Positions 12,834-22,950 of a DNA stretch of 64,000 nucleotides are shown here, one piece after another; position 1 is the first letter of the stretch; every line of letters starts with the position of its first letter. The position numbers and the translations under genes were made by a program. The DNA comes from Blasia pusilla (Eukaryota; Marchantiophyta; Marchantiopsida; Blasiales): assembly GCA_050084515.1 (NCBI GenBank), contig CM114271.1:6696001-6760000 (forward strand), given 5' to 3'. The notes under the pieces are model-generated. The model had not been told where the DNA came from, did no database searches, and worked only from the letters and a program-made list of their open reading frames with translations.

Positions 12834-13640
12834 CTAAACACCTAGGCCCCTTGGGTATATTGTATGACCCAAGTACTCAATGTGGTTGTAGAAGAACTTG
12901 CACTTGCCTGGATGTAGCTTCAGCCCATGTAATTGCAATCGTCGAAACACCTCCTCTAGATGTCGCTCATGCTCCTCAATCATGGTGCTAAAGACTACGA
13001 TGTCATCAATATAATACCTAGCAAAATCCAGACCAGCCAAGATCCTATCCATGACCCTCTGAAACTCAGCGGGGGCGTTCTTTTACCCAAATGGTAAGAA
13101 CCGCCACTGGTACAAACAATCCTTGCCGTGAGGATTGATGCCCCAAAATGCCGTCTTCTGCGTGTCTTCCAATCTAATATGCACCTGATGGTATCCGCCT
13201 CACAAATCCAATGAATTGAAGACCTTTGCGTGACCAATCGCATCAAAGATCTCCTAAGGGTGGGCATGGCATACCTATTGGACTTTGTCTGCCGATTGAT
13301 AGGTCGGTAATCCCCACACATCCGCCTATCTGTCTAGTTGCCATGCACATCCTTCTTGGCGGGCATGACAGTGGCAGATGCATACTCCCCATGCGACATC
13401 TCCACTAGTCCTGCTCCAACTAAGTCCTGGCTCCTACTCTGAATCAGAGCCCTCTCCATATCACTGTACCTGTAGGGTCGTCGGAAGATCGTCGTATCAC
13501 TCGACAACTCAATGCGGATCCCGGTCCCTTTAGCATACCCAAATCCTCCATGCTAAATGCAAAATAGCTCCTATAACTCCTAAGGAACTGGTGTATTCGG
13601 CGCCGCTATCCTTCTGTCAACTTAGGGCCCATATCTGGCT
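12834..13640 (-). pseudogene. Copy A reverse transcriptase (frameshifted)
   Basis: Homology to the intact RT frame of copy B runs across the interval. The C-terminal half (13052-12834) is open and holds YYIDDIVVFS, the YxDD catalytic motif, then LHPGKCKFF and EYLGHTIYP. The N-terminal half is spread over shifted frames: MPAKKDVHGN, CGDYRPINRQTKSN and FASTGG-type remnants appear at 13050-13400. The conserved opening block METWEPDIGPKL lies near 13640. Stops lie at several Gln or Arg positions compared with B. Confidence 0.8.
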
Positions 13641-13989
13641 CCCAAGTCTCCATCGTGACTACGGTAGGACTTTCCGGCGCGGATATCGGTGGTTGCTATG
13701 GTGCAACCCCGTCTCAAACAACAACACTCGACCACTCTTCTGCAACCAACTGCAAACTCTGATCTCCTCCACATGCAGTGCCTGGAACCACACTCGATGT
13801 TGTGGCTATCATCTCTTGGCGTACTTGCAAAACATCCCAAGAAGTCCAAGGATGTCTCTCTCAATCTCCCTTGGTGTGTTGATCTCCTTGGGTCTCGCCC
13901 CCAGTCACTGCCTCCACTGTCTCGGTAAGCATGGGGCTCACCAACGCAATCGCTATGATCTGTTGCGATCTCATCCGACGCTGCTCAGC

Positions 13990-14930
13990 CACTCCCAAGC
14001 TGAAGATCCATGTCAAGCAGTTCAGGTCCATCGCCTGACCCAAGACATGACGTCGTTATGCCTCTGATACTGACGGGACAACCGTCAGTCTTGGGGAAAA
14101 TCCCATCCCCCGCTCTCTCTCGTCGGCATTGGGCCCCACCAACCTCTGAACCTGGTCATCCCAAACCAAACCACGATCGGCCTCCTTGTATGCATAGGAA
14201 GCAGGAAAACTCACAAACGTGGGATAGGCTGCCCGCGGCTTGCCTACCCTGTTGACCACTGTCAACGGTGGTCGATCATCGTGCCTCACTGCCTGTGAGC
14301 AACGACCTGCATCCGGAATGGAATCCATTAACAAATGGGAGGGGCGCTCCACTCTCATATACGCCCTCCGTAACACCGTATGGGGCACCAAGTTGGTCCA
14401 CCATAGACGCGGGCGATGGGCTCTAGAACCTACACTCGCCGCATCCAAGAACATTTCTGGGCCGATCCAAGCATGCACCTGATGAGCACTCGTGACCACC
14501 TGTCACCTAGAGTCTCCTAAGATGGGCACATTCTCCAGAATGTAGGCTAGTGAACGAGATTGGTGCTCTTGCAACTGCCGTAAGACCCTCAACATCTCCC
14601 AAAACAACCTAGACCGAGTATCAGCCAACCCGCTGCCTCATCTAGCATTTGATTGGCCCTGACATGGCCAACCAAAAATGACCAAATCAATGGTCCCTAC
14701 CCGCTCTAAGTCCTGCGCACCCAACAACGAAATATGCCTCGGTAGGGAACTCTGGTATCCCTATACCGCGGACGTAGAAAACATAGGCGTAACTGCGCCA
14801 CATGTCGTAGTGAGATGCATCTTGCAACATCATCACTCTCCACATACAAGTAGTGTTATACTCGCACTCGTGCCTGCAAAACAGTAGGTAACCCGGTGCT
14901 AATCCCTCCAAAGAGATCTAACACTCAGAT
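13990..14930 (-). pseudogene. Copy A C5-cytosine DNA methyltransferase domain (DNMT3-like)
   Basis: This lies between protease and RT in the element. Motifs appear in canonical order. Motif I is VLDLFGGISTGL (about 14880-14918), for S-adenosylmethionine binding. Motif IV is FGWPCQGQS (14659-14673 for GWPCQ), with the catalytic Cys codon at 14662-14664. Motif VI is ILENVP (14524-14538). Motif VIII is SRAHRPRLWWTNL (about 14389-14424), motif IX is ERERGMGFSP (about 14091-14121) and motif X is RRHVLGQAMDLNCLTWIFS (about 14001-14058). The FGGI-TGL form of motif I and the AHRPR-WW-NL block resemble DNMT3 more than DNMT1 or CMT. DRM enzymes are excluded because their motifs are permuted. The 14056-14499 frame of 147 codons is open. 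About seven in-frame stops break the rest, including CGA-to-TGA-type changes, so the domain is recognisable but dead. Confidence 0.85.
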
Positions 14931-15869
14931 ACCCTCCTCCGGGATACACCACACAATGGGGGTGGTATCCAAGGGTGTCATCATAGCACTCCCTGCTACC
15001 TCGGGTTCCTCTGACCCGTCATGCTTTGGTGCAAACGCGTCGCTCCACGCGGTTTGCACGTGCTCATCTGCCAATCGTCGAAGCTCCTCAGTTGAGCCCC
15101 ACAACGACACCTCTATTCCATGGAATGATGCAGCTACCATAACACTCCTCTCCAGGGAAATGTCAAGAACGGGAGTATCCTCTACATGGACATGTCTCTC
15201 AATCAAATCACTAGGCCAAGTGATGGCACTGTTAAATGCTGCTAAGGTCGCCATCTCTCCTGGCCGTTGCTCGATCACTGCACATGTGAATCGAATGGGT
15301 AATGAGCTAAGGCGCCCATCACCTGACTGCCATCCTCGTCTGTAGGACTCTGACTCTTCCCAATAATCCATAGAAAACCCCATTGGGTATAACACTGCTC
15401 CACCAACCAAGAGGTCGTAGGACTCTGCATCAGTCACTATCGCCTTGGCTCGTACCAAAGACTCATCTCTAGGATGTCCCGGGCGAATCCTCACCACAAC
15501 CTCTTATTCGGTGATATATTGTGTGGTACTCGCTCCACCCAAGGATGTCTGTACCCGGAATGGACAACGCTCCACATCGGCTCTCGTCAAGCCCAATCCT
15601 CTGAATGACGCTTTCCCCAACATCAAGGGTTGCGCTCCAGAATCCAACAAGACGCGCTGCGGCCTAAAAGTTTTACCTCTGGGACTCACCAACTGGAAGA
15701 CCTCTCCTCTGTTATCTAGCAACACAACACCATGAGAAGCCATGGCACGCTCTATCACGGGTCTAGCGGGCATCTCCGCCATCCTAGCAGCCGCGGCCTG
15801 CCATGAATCTAACGTGGATGGCCCAAGCATCCGCTCCAAGGGCAGGTCCATCAACTCCTCTACAATCAC
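14931..15869 (-). pseudogene. Copy A aspartic protease and protease-methyltransferase linker
   Basis: The frame 15869-15504 carries VLLDSGAQPLMLGK, the retroviral-type aspartic protease active site (DSGA), preceded by RPQR. A stop follows, and the next frame (15497-14925) continues the same protein with the flap-like YDLLVGGAVLYPMGF segment and DYWEESESYRRGWQSGDGRL. The following 100 residues, up to methyltransferase motif I, have no recognisable domain. They are conserved in copy B, so they are part of the element and not an insertion. Confidence 0.8.
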
Positions 15870-16834
15870 CTATGAATGTGATGCAAGAACTCCAACTCCA
15901 CGCTCACATAGCGTAGCGGCCAGCCGAAAAGCCTCGGCGGGCGTACCCCCCAACATCATAACATCGGAAGCAGAAAATAAAGGAGCGCGGTACACAATGG
16001 TGGCCGCCCCCAACAACGTGCTTGACACATGCCCCTCCTGAGCATCAACAACGGGAGTCTTCGCACTCGCTTCTCCCATCGCCCTCCGTGCCTGCACACC
16101 AACAACGTCACCAACTTTCCTGGAACTTTGATTAGGACCCATCGATGGGGTCCTCATCGCCTCGCACAATGTGGAAGACTGAGGAAGCCTAGTTTGTTTC
16201 CTGGCTTCCCCTCGCTGTGGATCCAACTCTGCGGCTGCTCCACACGTTACAACTACCGCGGCCTCCATTTGGGCAACCTCGCACATCCAACCAGGATCCT
16301 CCATATCTCTAGCTGCTCCATATGATGTCGATGCCACGGATCCGGCATCGGGTAATCTCAATGCCATAGCGGCAATCTGCTCCTATATCTGATGTATCTG
16401 AGCAGCCATCCTAGCCTCACGCCTGGCATCTCCCTCGATGCATCTAGGTGGTAGGACTCTACCTCCTCCACGGGCAGCTCGACCACCCTGTCGGGCAACT
16501 CCAGCTCCTTGTCCCCCAACGGGACCACTTGGTGCACGATCTCTAGCCCCACCCAGATTGGCTACTCGCTCTGGTGCCCTCTTTGGCCCTTGGTCCAGAC
16601 GTAACTCAGGATGTAAACTGAAACACCTGGCGAGTGTATGACCATACCTCTGATAATAGTCACATTGATAACCTCCTGGTGCAGCACCATCTCCTCCTCC
16701 ATGCTGAGGCACATGTCCATGACCCTGACGAGTGCAATCGCGTTGATGATGGACTCCACCACATGACCAACAAGTAATAGTAGGAAGCTATTGCTGAGCC
16801 GCATATGAAGGCACAAGTCTCTGTGGCATGCCAA
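15870..16834 (-). pseudogene. Copy A nucleocapsid knuckles and linker
   Basis: Two zinc knuckles are expected from copies B and C. The first is CWSCGGxHHQxxC (CX2CX3HX4C) near 16760. The second reads CDYYQRYGHTLARC at about 16630-16675, where the second Cys has become Tyr. They are followed by an Arg-Gly-rich tract (RGG repeats, about 16400-16560) typical of nucleic-acid-binding tails. The 165-codon linker at 16367-15870 contains EAFRLAATLCERGVGV and leads to protease. Frames change several times. Confidence 0.75.
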
Positions 16835-16881
16835 GCCTCCCGATATCCTCCTTGAGCTTGTGATGCCACAGTCGACCTATC

Positions 16882-17748
16882 TCAGAGTCCACGTTGCTCC
16901 ACATGTAGTGCAGACAATTGTGACTGCTCTCGCCTAGAACCCATGGTGGCTACGCTCTCCTCCGCCATGTTGCGCTCAATTTTTTTGGCGGTCCTAAAAA
17001 CATCTCTCAACATAGGGGAGGTGTTTATAAGAAGCACCCTCTCCCACACCCGTGTCCGCAGGGTCCGATCCAGCATCGCGTACCATGACTGGATAGCGTG
17101 AGCCTCTATCACCCCTTGAGTGACGTTGATCAATTGGCGCAAGCGAGTGTAAGCATCACACAAACTCTCACGCGGGCGCCTCTGGAAGTCCTGGATGCTC
17201 CGCAACTTCTCCGTCCGTACCCCCTAGTAGCTTGCCCTCAACTCAGCAAAGAACTCAACCACAGGGTTGAACCTGGGACGAACCCGACTAGACGGTGCAA
17301 CTGCTCTCGTGCGAGTGACCCCTCCTAAAACATCACTATTGGAAGAGGAAGTAGCCTCTCCTGACTCCTCCTCCTCATCTGGGAACGGCTCTGTCCATGA
17401 TACATAATATGGGTCATAGTAGAGCCTCCACACCTTGATCTCAAGTGCATATCTTTGATAGAACTCATGGTAATCGTCCATAGGCGCCCCCTCTAAATGC
17501 TGGAACATACCGTTCCATGCTATAAACAGGTTGAACTCTCTAGAGTTCCTGGTCCGCTGGGAGTCGCACCATCTCCTAAACTCTACTATGAAATTGTGCA
17601 ACTCAATCGTGCCTACTTCACCTGAAAACCTACACGGTCCTTTACCCCGATCGTCCATCTCGTACGCCCAACTTGTAGGACCACTCACAATGTGTGGTGA
17701 TGTGCTCACAAACTCCTCTACATGCTCCCTCTCGTCTGAAGACGACAC
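16882..17748 (-). pseudogene. Copy A gag (capsid) region
   Basis: The first frame starts at 17748 (MSSSDEREHVEEF) and runs 174 codons to a stop at 17224. It contains DLxxFIxEF-like and WNGMFQHLEGAPMDDYHEFY blocks shared with copies B and C. The second frame (17205-16882) holds the remaining capsid part, QDFQRRPRESLCDAYTRLRQ. This is the familiar R-x-GES-x-x-xY-x-R-F/L block of gypsy gag. A Gln-to-stop type change (TAG at about 17224) separates the two. Confidence 0.8.
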
Positions 17749-18929
17749 AGAAGGAGATCGAGGTGGTCTCTCACGTGGAGACCCTCAAAATCTCGCACCA
17801 CTCCGGGTAAACCCTCCAGAGCTACTCTGAGGTCCACTACCTCGCCTCTCAAAATCTTGAAAGGATGCCGTGATGGCCCTCGTGCCCTTCTCACACGATC
17901 ACTCTCAACCTCGCGAGTAATCCCTCAATCACTCATCCCAAACATGCGGCACTCCATCTACACTCTCCCTCCTTGAGATGTGTAACGTGCGGCAACAAGC
18001 GCCGTGGTGGGGCGAATCGACCAGGCTATCATCTCATCGACAACCTACCCTCAACTTCGGACATCCCACGCAGGTGTATGTCCCCTAAACCACATACATA
18101 AATGATGCTCTCAGCATCCACACACCCAATATCCCCAAAATAACTACCCAAATCCCAAAATCCCTCACACGTGCAGGATAAAGGACCAGAATGGGTAAAC
18201 TGAACACATGTCGATGTCACTCCTCAGCAACTGCAAATCTCGACCCCAACTCGGTCATGGAGACAACTCCACCAATCAGCAAGTCATACTCCTCCCGTAC
18301 TGACACTGCTTAAAACTCCTTGATGGATAGTGCAGTTCCAACGGAACGGTGCGGCGTTGCCGACGGCACCGAAGGGCTACAAACGGCACGGCCCTCGATG
18401 GTGGGATGCGGCACTCGGCGGCATACCCTCCTCAATCAACAATAAACCCAGACTCTACTCCATAATGATGGTGCGGCTCCGCGATCGAGAGACGGTGCGG
18501 TACGGCCACGAGCAGCACGGCACGGTACTCGATTGTCGTCGAGCGGCTACCAATCACAACATAGCAGCATGAAATCAAAACTCAAACACCATAACCAGAT
18601 GTTATCAGATTTCTAGGGTTAAATTGTTCAAACCCTAAACCGCCGGCGTGGCGGTTGGTTTAGGGTTTGAACAATTTAACCCTAGAAATCGCCTAGCAAT
18701 GGCAATTTTGCAAGATTGACCATAACGTTGTACTCGCAACTCCAAATTGCGCACCATTTGTTACACAGCCTGCACAGCTTTACAATCTACAACAACGTCA
18801 AAAAATATTTGGAATTGGACATTCCAGTAAAAACTGACGGGGATTGTCATAAAGCCCAATGTCTCTTTCTCCTACACAAAATTTGGCAGCGCTTCCGCGC
18901 TGATTTCTCCCAACCAAAACCTTCTCCCA
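17749..18929 (-). other. Copy A 5' leader
   Basis: Non-coding leader between LTR and gag, matching copy C 53041-54420 in patches. Shared features include a GC-rich GTGCCG-type zone at 18330-18560 and the TGGTCAATCTTGCAAAATTG box near 18700-18720. The segment at 18725-18929 differs from copy C, which has a GA-rich stretch there. A long perfect palindrome sits at 18608-18690. No convincing tRNA primer-binding site was found. Confidence 0.6.
18608..18690. repeat. Perfect 34-bp inverted repeat with 15-base spacer
   Basis: Bases 18608-18641 are the exact reverse complement of 18657-18690. The arms contain TTTAGGG-like units (GGTTTAGGGTTTGAAC), which resemble the plant telomere repeat, though only one or two units are present. 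Copy C has only one arm at the corresponding place (about 53284-53320), followed by non-palindromic sequence. The second arm in A is therefore a later snap-back duplication. Confidence 0.95.
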
Positions 18930-19222
18930 AGCTCTCTCCATGGTAACCTATTCTCCCAAGTCACCTCCTTGGCTCTTGACCTAATGTAGGAGGTCAAGGG
19001 CCACTTACCAAAAATAGAAAATCGATCATATACTTAAAATGGTACTTACCTAAAATAGTAAGTTCCTCAATATGGCTCCAAATGAGCCGAAACGAACGGG
19101 AAACCTGCTCTCTCAAGTTTCCCGGGGCCTCAGCATGTCATCCTCAACCTGCTGAGCGTGTCCTAGACTACTCACAAAGGGGCTCTACTAGATCTCACCA
19201 ATCTATCCTAAAAGACGTGACA
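18930..19222 (-). repeat. Copy A 5' LTR (partial)
   Basis: Read on the minus strand, it begins TGTCACGTCTTTTAGG at 19222. It matches the copy C LTRs (52525 and 60501 onward) up to the CCATGGAGAGAGCTT block near 18940. The distal part of the copy C LTR, a GA-rich leader-like section, is absent or replaced. No partner 3' LTR exists for copy A. Confidence 0.7.
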
Positions 19223-22200
19223 CATCAGTTGGAAGTTGACATTGGAAGGTATCATCAATCCCGCCATATTATTTGCTTATCCATTCCCATGAGTTGTACA
19301 ACATTATCAACCTTGCCAAATTAAATTTGAAATATGTATGTTAGGATCGTCCTTACAAGGTTTACTCTCTTACCTAGTGTGTCATACTCTGAAATTTGTG
19401 AGATGATGATGTAGGCTCGTTTCCCTTATTAAAGTCATACTCGGCACTTGTACAACCACATTCTCATCCTCCGCTTTTGCCATAGAAATTGCCTACACAT
19501 TCCAATGTAGATCCAAGATCCTGATTCATATTAGTTCCATTTATTTGACAAATGGCACAAAATCAACACATCTTTCATCTATGAAGAGTCTAAAGACTCT
19601 ACAGATCGAGATGTAGATGGAGTTGAAGTAATACATAATTATATGCTAGTTAGAACTAGTTGGGTAGTTAAAGAACCAAAATTTATGATACAGATTGTAA
19701 AATATCTTCTACATTGCTCTATAATCAAGTTGAATCCACCATAATTATTTCTGAATGATTCTCGTGTCCCTTTTCCATCGCTTTACGATTCCACTTTTTT
19801 CCCATATTCCGAAAGGCAATTGACATAACACTCTGTTCATATGAGATTCAACAAAGTGGATAAGGAGTTTAGGATGATTATGGGTGCAATTCTTTCCAAC
19901 ACCGCTGTCACAAATTTCATGGAGATCCCACGGTTGGAACAATATTTGCTTCAGGTTGATCTACAACTAGACATTTGTCATCGAGCAATATCTCAATTTT
20001 TTGAGGTACAACTGCCTTTCTGTTGTGACTTGTAAATTGGTTTGATTTTTAGACATTGAAAGTATTCCTTCATATCTGAATTTTTGTTTTCTTTATATGG
20101 GTATACTCAATATTCTCAAGAAGGAAATATACCTCAAATGCTCAAGTATGAGCATAGGTCTTGTATCTCTGTAAAACCAATAGTAGAATCAATTAAAAAA
20201 AATCTGCAATAATATTTCCTTCTCCTTCCCTACAAGTCTATCTCATAAAAATCAATAGAGATGTGATGATACACTGGTTGACTCGCCACCAGAGGTCAAT
20301 CTTTCCTCTATTCGACTTCCTTGGAGATGATGATTTTCTGGAGATTTTAGGATAGTCAATCAACCTAGTAGTCATTCAGGTTTATACTTCAGACTCAAAG
20401 TATATATATTTTTTATCACCATCCAGATGCAGATTCACATCAAACCGGATGGATATAATCAGTATAACTATGTATCGTCTACAACCAAAATATGGAAATG
20501 AATGGATTGAATATCTCAATTGTGTGCTCAATGATAATCGAGTATTCATTCTCCTAAGGTTCCATTTTAACACACACTTTCTTCCATTTCAATCTTCTTT
20601 TATAAATTCTTCACCGTTTTTTTATCAATTTTAGCATATGGATGCAATCACAACTAATCATCTGTTGTTGTACACCATAACTCATAATGGCAGGTTATGC
20701 TCTTCTGTTTCATGTAGTGGGGAGCGAATAAACTTCGGAGCCAAAGTGAAATTTTTTTTTAGTGCAAAATTTGAACTCTGCATCTCCTGCTAGATTACTA
20801 CAGTCTGCAAAACAAACCTGCTTGTGTTTTCTAGGGATGATTTCAATACGTCTATACTCCTTGAGAATTGGCTATGCCCTCTAGTAAGTCCTTCTTGAAC
20901 TATGATCTTTTTGTTGAAAACAGTCTTCTGCTTGAGTTGTGTTGTGATGGGAAAACTTAGATATGAATAACCAAAAATGAGATAATTAGGATTTCATAAG
21001 AGGAAGTTGGAATTGGACACCTGAAAGCTTACCATAAAGCCTCCACATGGATTTACAAAGAGATCTATTAGTCGGAAATAATCGATTAATTGGCCAAAAA
21101 TAGCTAAGTGACTTTATTTTTTGATTGATGTTAAGGTAATTTCCACATATTTGGGGAACCATATGCATGGCATAAACCTCCTTCACTAATATGATTGGGA
21201 AAAATGACTTCTCTTTATGTGATAGCTTCATGAATCTTCTTTTCAGTAGGTTCTCTCCTTATTTGAATGCATTTAGGAAGATTGGTGATTAGTGTATGAC
21301 TAGCCAAATCTATCCGTACACTAGCATCTTCAAAGTACCAAAATTCTTCATAATGAAGGCAAAAATAGTCATATGGTTTGTCAATCATTACATCTGCCAT
21401 CTCTCCACATGTCAAATTTAGGCTTAGTCTCCCAAGTCTCCATTGTGAACTCACTCAAAGAAGAAAGAGTGATATGTAATTGCAACCCTTATCACCTCCA
21501 TTACAAATATCCCATTATTATATCCAACATCATGCTCTAAGTATGAAAATTGAATATTAGGTGATCTAGTTGTCTTTCCCTCTTCATTCCAATAATTTCT
21601 TAAGAAGTCCATGAGTACATATCTCTCTTTGTCTTAGCCCCAATCAATGCCTTAATAGGCTATGTAGGTAATGTGTAACATTGAACGTGACAAGATGGAT
21701 AACACTCATATCAATTGTTTCTAAGCCAATTCTGGGTTGACTATCCAAATGAGATGACCCAATTCATTCCCTTACCCAATGCATATCTTTGTAATACCTT
21801 TGATATCTAAGATACCATCGTCATACCTACAAATAAACCCATTGCTTACTCTCCCTCACGAGTAGTAGACTCATTTGATATTAATGCATGGTGACATGGG
21901 CATCCTATGCCATGCTTAGTCCTCCTTTGGAAAAAGGCATGGAGAATGCTAGGAAACTCAATAGTGTGGGCCATATTGGTGTCAACTCCCCCACCAAATT
22001 GGGCAACGGCAATGATGTTTTATCATCATGATTCATAAGCTCACCTTAACTCCTATAATTGTAGATCTTTTATCCATCATAATTGTGGAAAATATAAAGT
22101 ATAAAATCCAATATTTATTATATCTAACAGTAATTCTCCTCTTAACCAAGAAAACACCTAATGCACGCATGTGATAACCAAGGTTGCACATGGACAGAGT

Positions 22201-22817
22201 CCGTACCTGCTGACATAACCATATTTTTGGACTTACTTCTGTCCTATAGAAGGACTTATCTATTTGGGCCCCATCTACCCCTTCTTTCTCATCCCCCCCT
22301 AGGCTAGTCTTGTATGCTCCCAAAGCTTGCATTTAGTAGGTCATGCTCTCCTTATTGGTGTGCATCCAAACACACCTACATACGCCAAGTTTTGGGCCAA
22401 CCATCCTAATATATCTTGAATATAGGTCGAAGGTCATCCTTCAAGATCTAATCTGTATCTAGATCGAGTCAAATATGGGCCTAAGCCTTCACTCCCCTAC
22501 ACAAGCAAGTCATTCAAGACATGAGAAAAACTTCTTTGACAGTCTACACTAGCAAAACTCCTTGGTTTTATAACTAGGTTTTATAACTCATATGAGTTCT
22601 CTCTCACCATGAATGATTAAATTAGTAGTTACTTTTGAAGACAAAAAAACCAAGTCATATCTTCCACATAATTTGAATGACTAGCATGGTTTGCTCACAT
22701 CGCATGAAACTATGAGTCACATGAACATGATTGCCATATCACGTACATGATGTGGCAAGTGATTTAATGACATGCACTTAATGAAAAAAAAACTTTGCTC
22801 CAACCATATGCCCCATT
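19223..22817. other. No gene seen; AT-rich DNA
   Basis: About 3.6 kb with only short chance frames in all six readings. Nothing resembling a protein domain, tRNA or tandem repeat was recognised. The 20040-20640 and 21000-21460 stretches have moderately long minus frames without domain content. Confidence 0.5.
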
Positions 22818-22950
22818 CTCCATCCATTATTTTCGTCCATATGTCGCACCCTCCATCCGTTATTTCCGTCCATGTACCGCACCCTCCATCCGTTACTTCC
22901 ATCGATGTGCCACACCCTCTATTCAGATCCCTCCCACCTTCCATCCTCCC
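22818..22950. repeat. 33-bp minisatellite, three to four copies
   Basis: Units start at 22818, 22851 and 22884, each opening with CTCCATCC and containing TTATTT(T/C)CGTCCAT. The 33-bp step keeps an 11-residue Pro/His-rich repeat open on the plus strand and a Gly/Trp-rich one on the minus strand. Both look like by-products of the repeat. A looser CCATCC-rich zone continues to about 23170. Confidence 0.8.

Larger units (their letters stand above)
10280..19222 (-). mobile_element. Copy A: Ty3/gypsy retrotransposon with DNA methyltransferase and PHD finger
   Basis: This is an almost full-length element read right to left: 5' LTR (19222 to about 18930), leader, gag, zinc knuckles, protease, cytosine methyltransferase, RT, RNase H, integrase, PHD finger and 3' untranslated end. 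The gene order after protease, with integrase last, places it in Ty3/gypsy. The left end stops at the conserved GTATGCGCACGACA sequence (10280). In copies B and C the 3' LTR follows directly at this point. No LTR follows here, so the 3' LTR is deleted or the copy is truncated. Stops and frameshifts are scattered through all domains. Copy C is its closest relative in the window and B is more distant. Confidence 0.85.

Noticed and set aside
13990-14930. Methyltransferase domain as a host DNMT gene hit by the retrotransposon
   Set aside because: The domain lies at the same position between protease and RT in copies A and B, and in reduced form in C, so it belongs to the element.
13990-14930. DRM-type methyltransferase
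   Set aside because: DRM has permuted motifs (VI-X before I-IV). Here motif I comes first and X last.
18608-18690. Interstitial telomere sequence
   Set aside because: Only one or two TTTAGGG-like units are present in each arm, with no tandem run.
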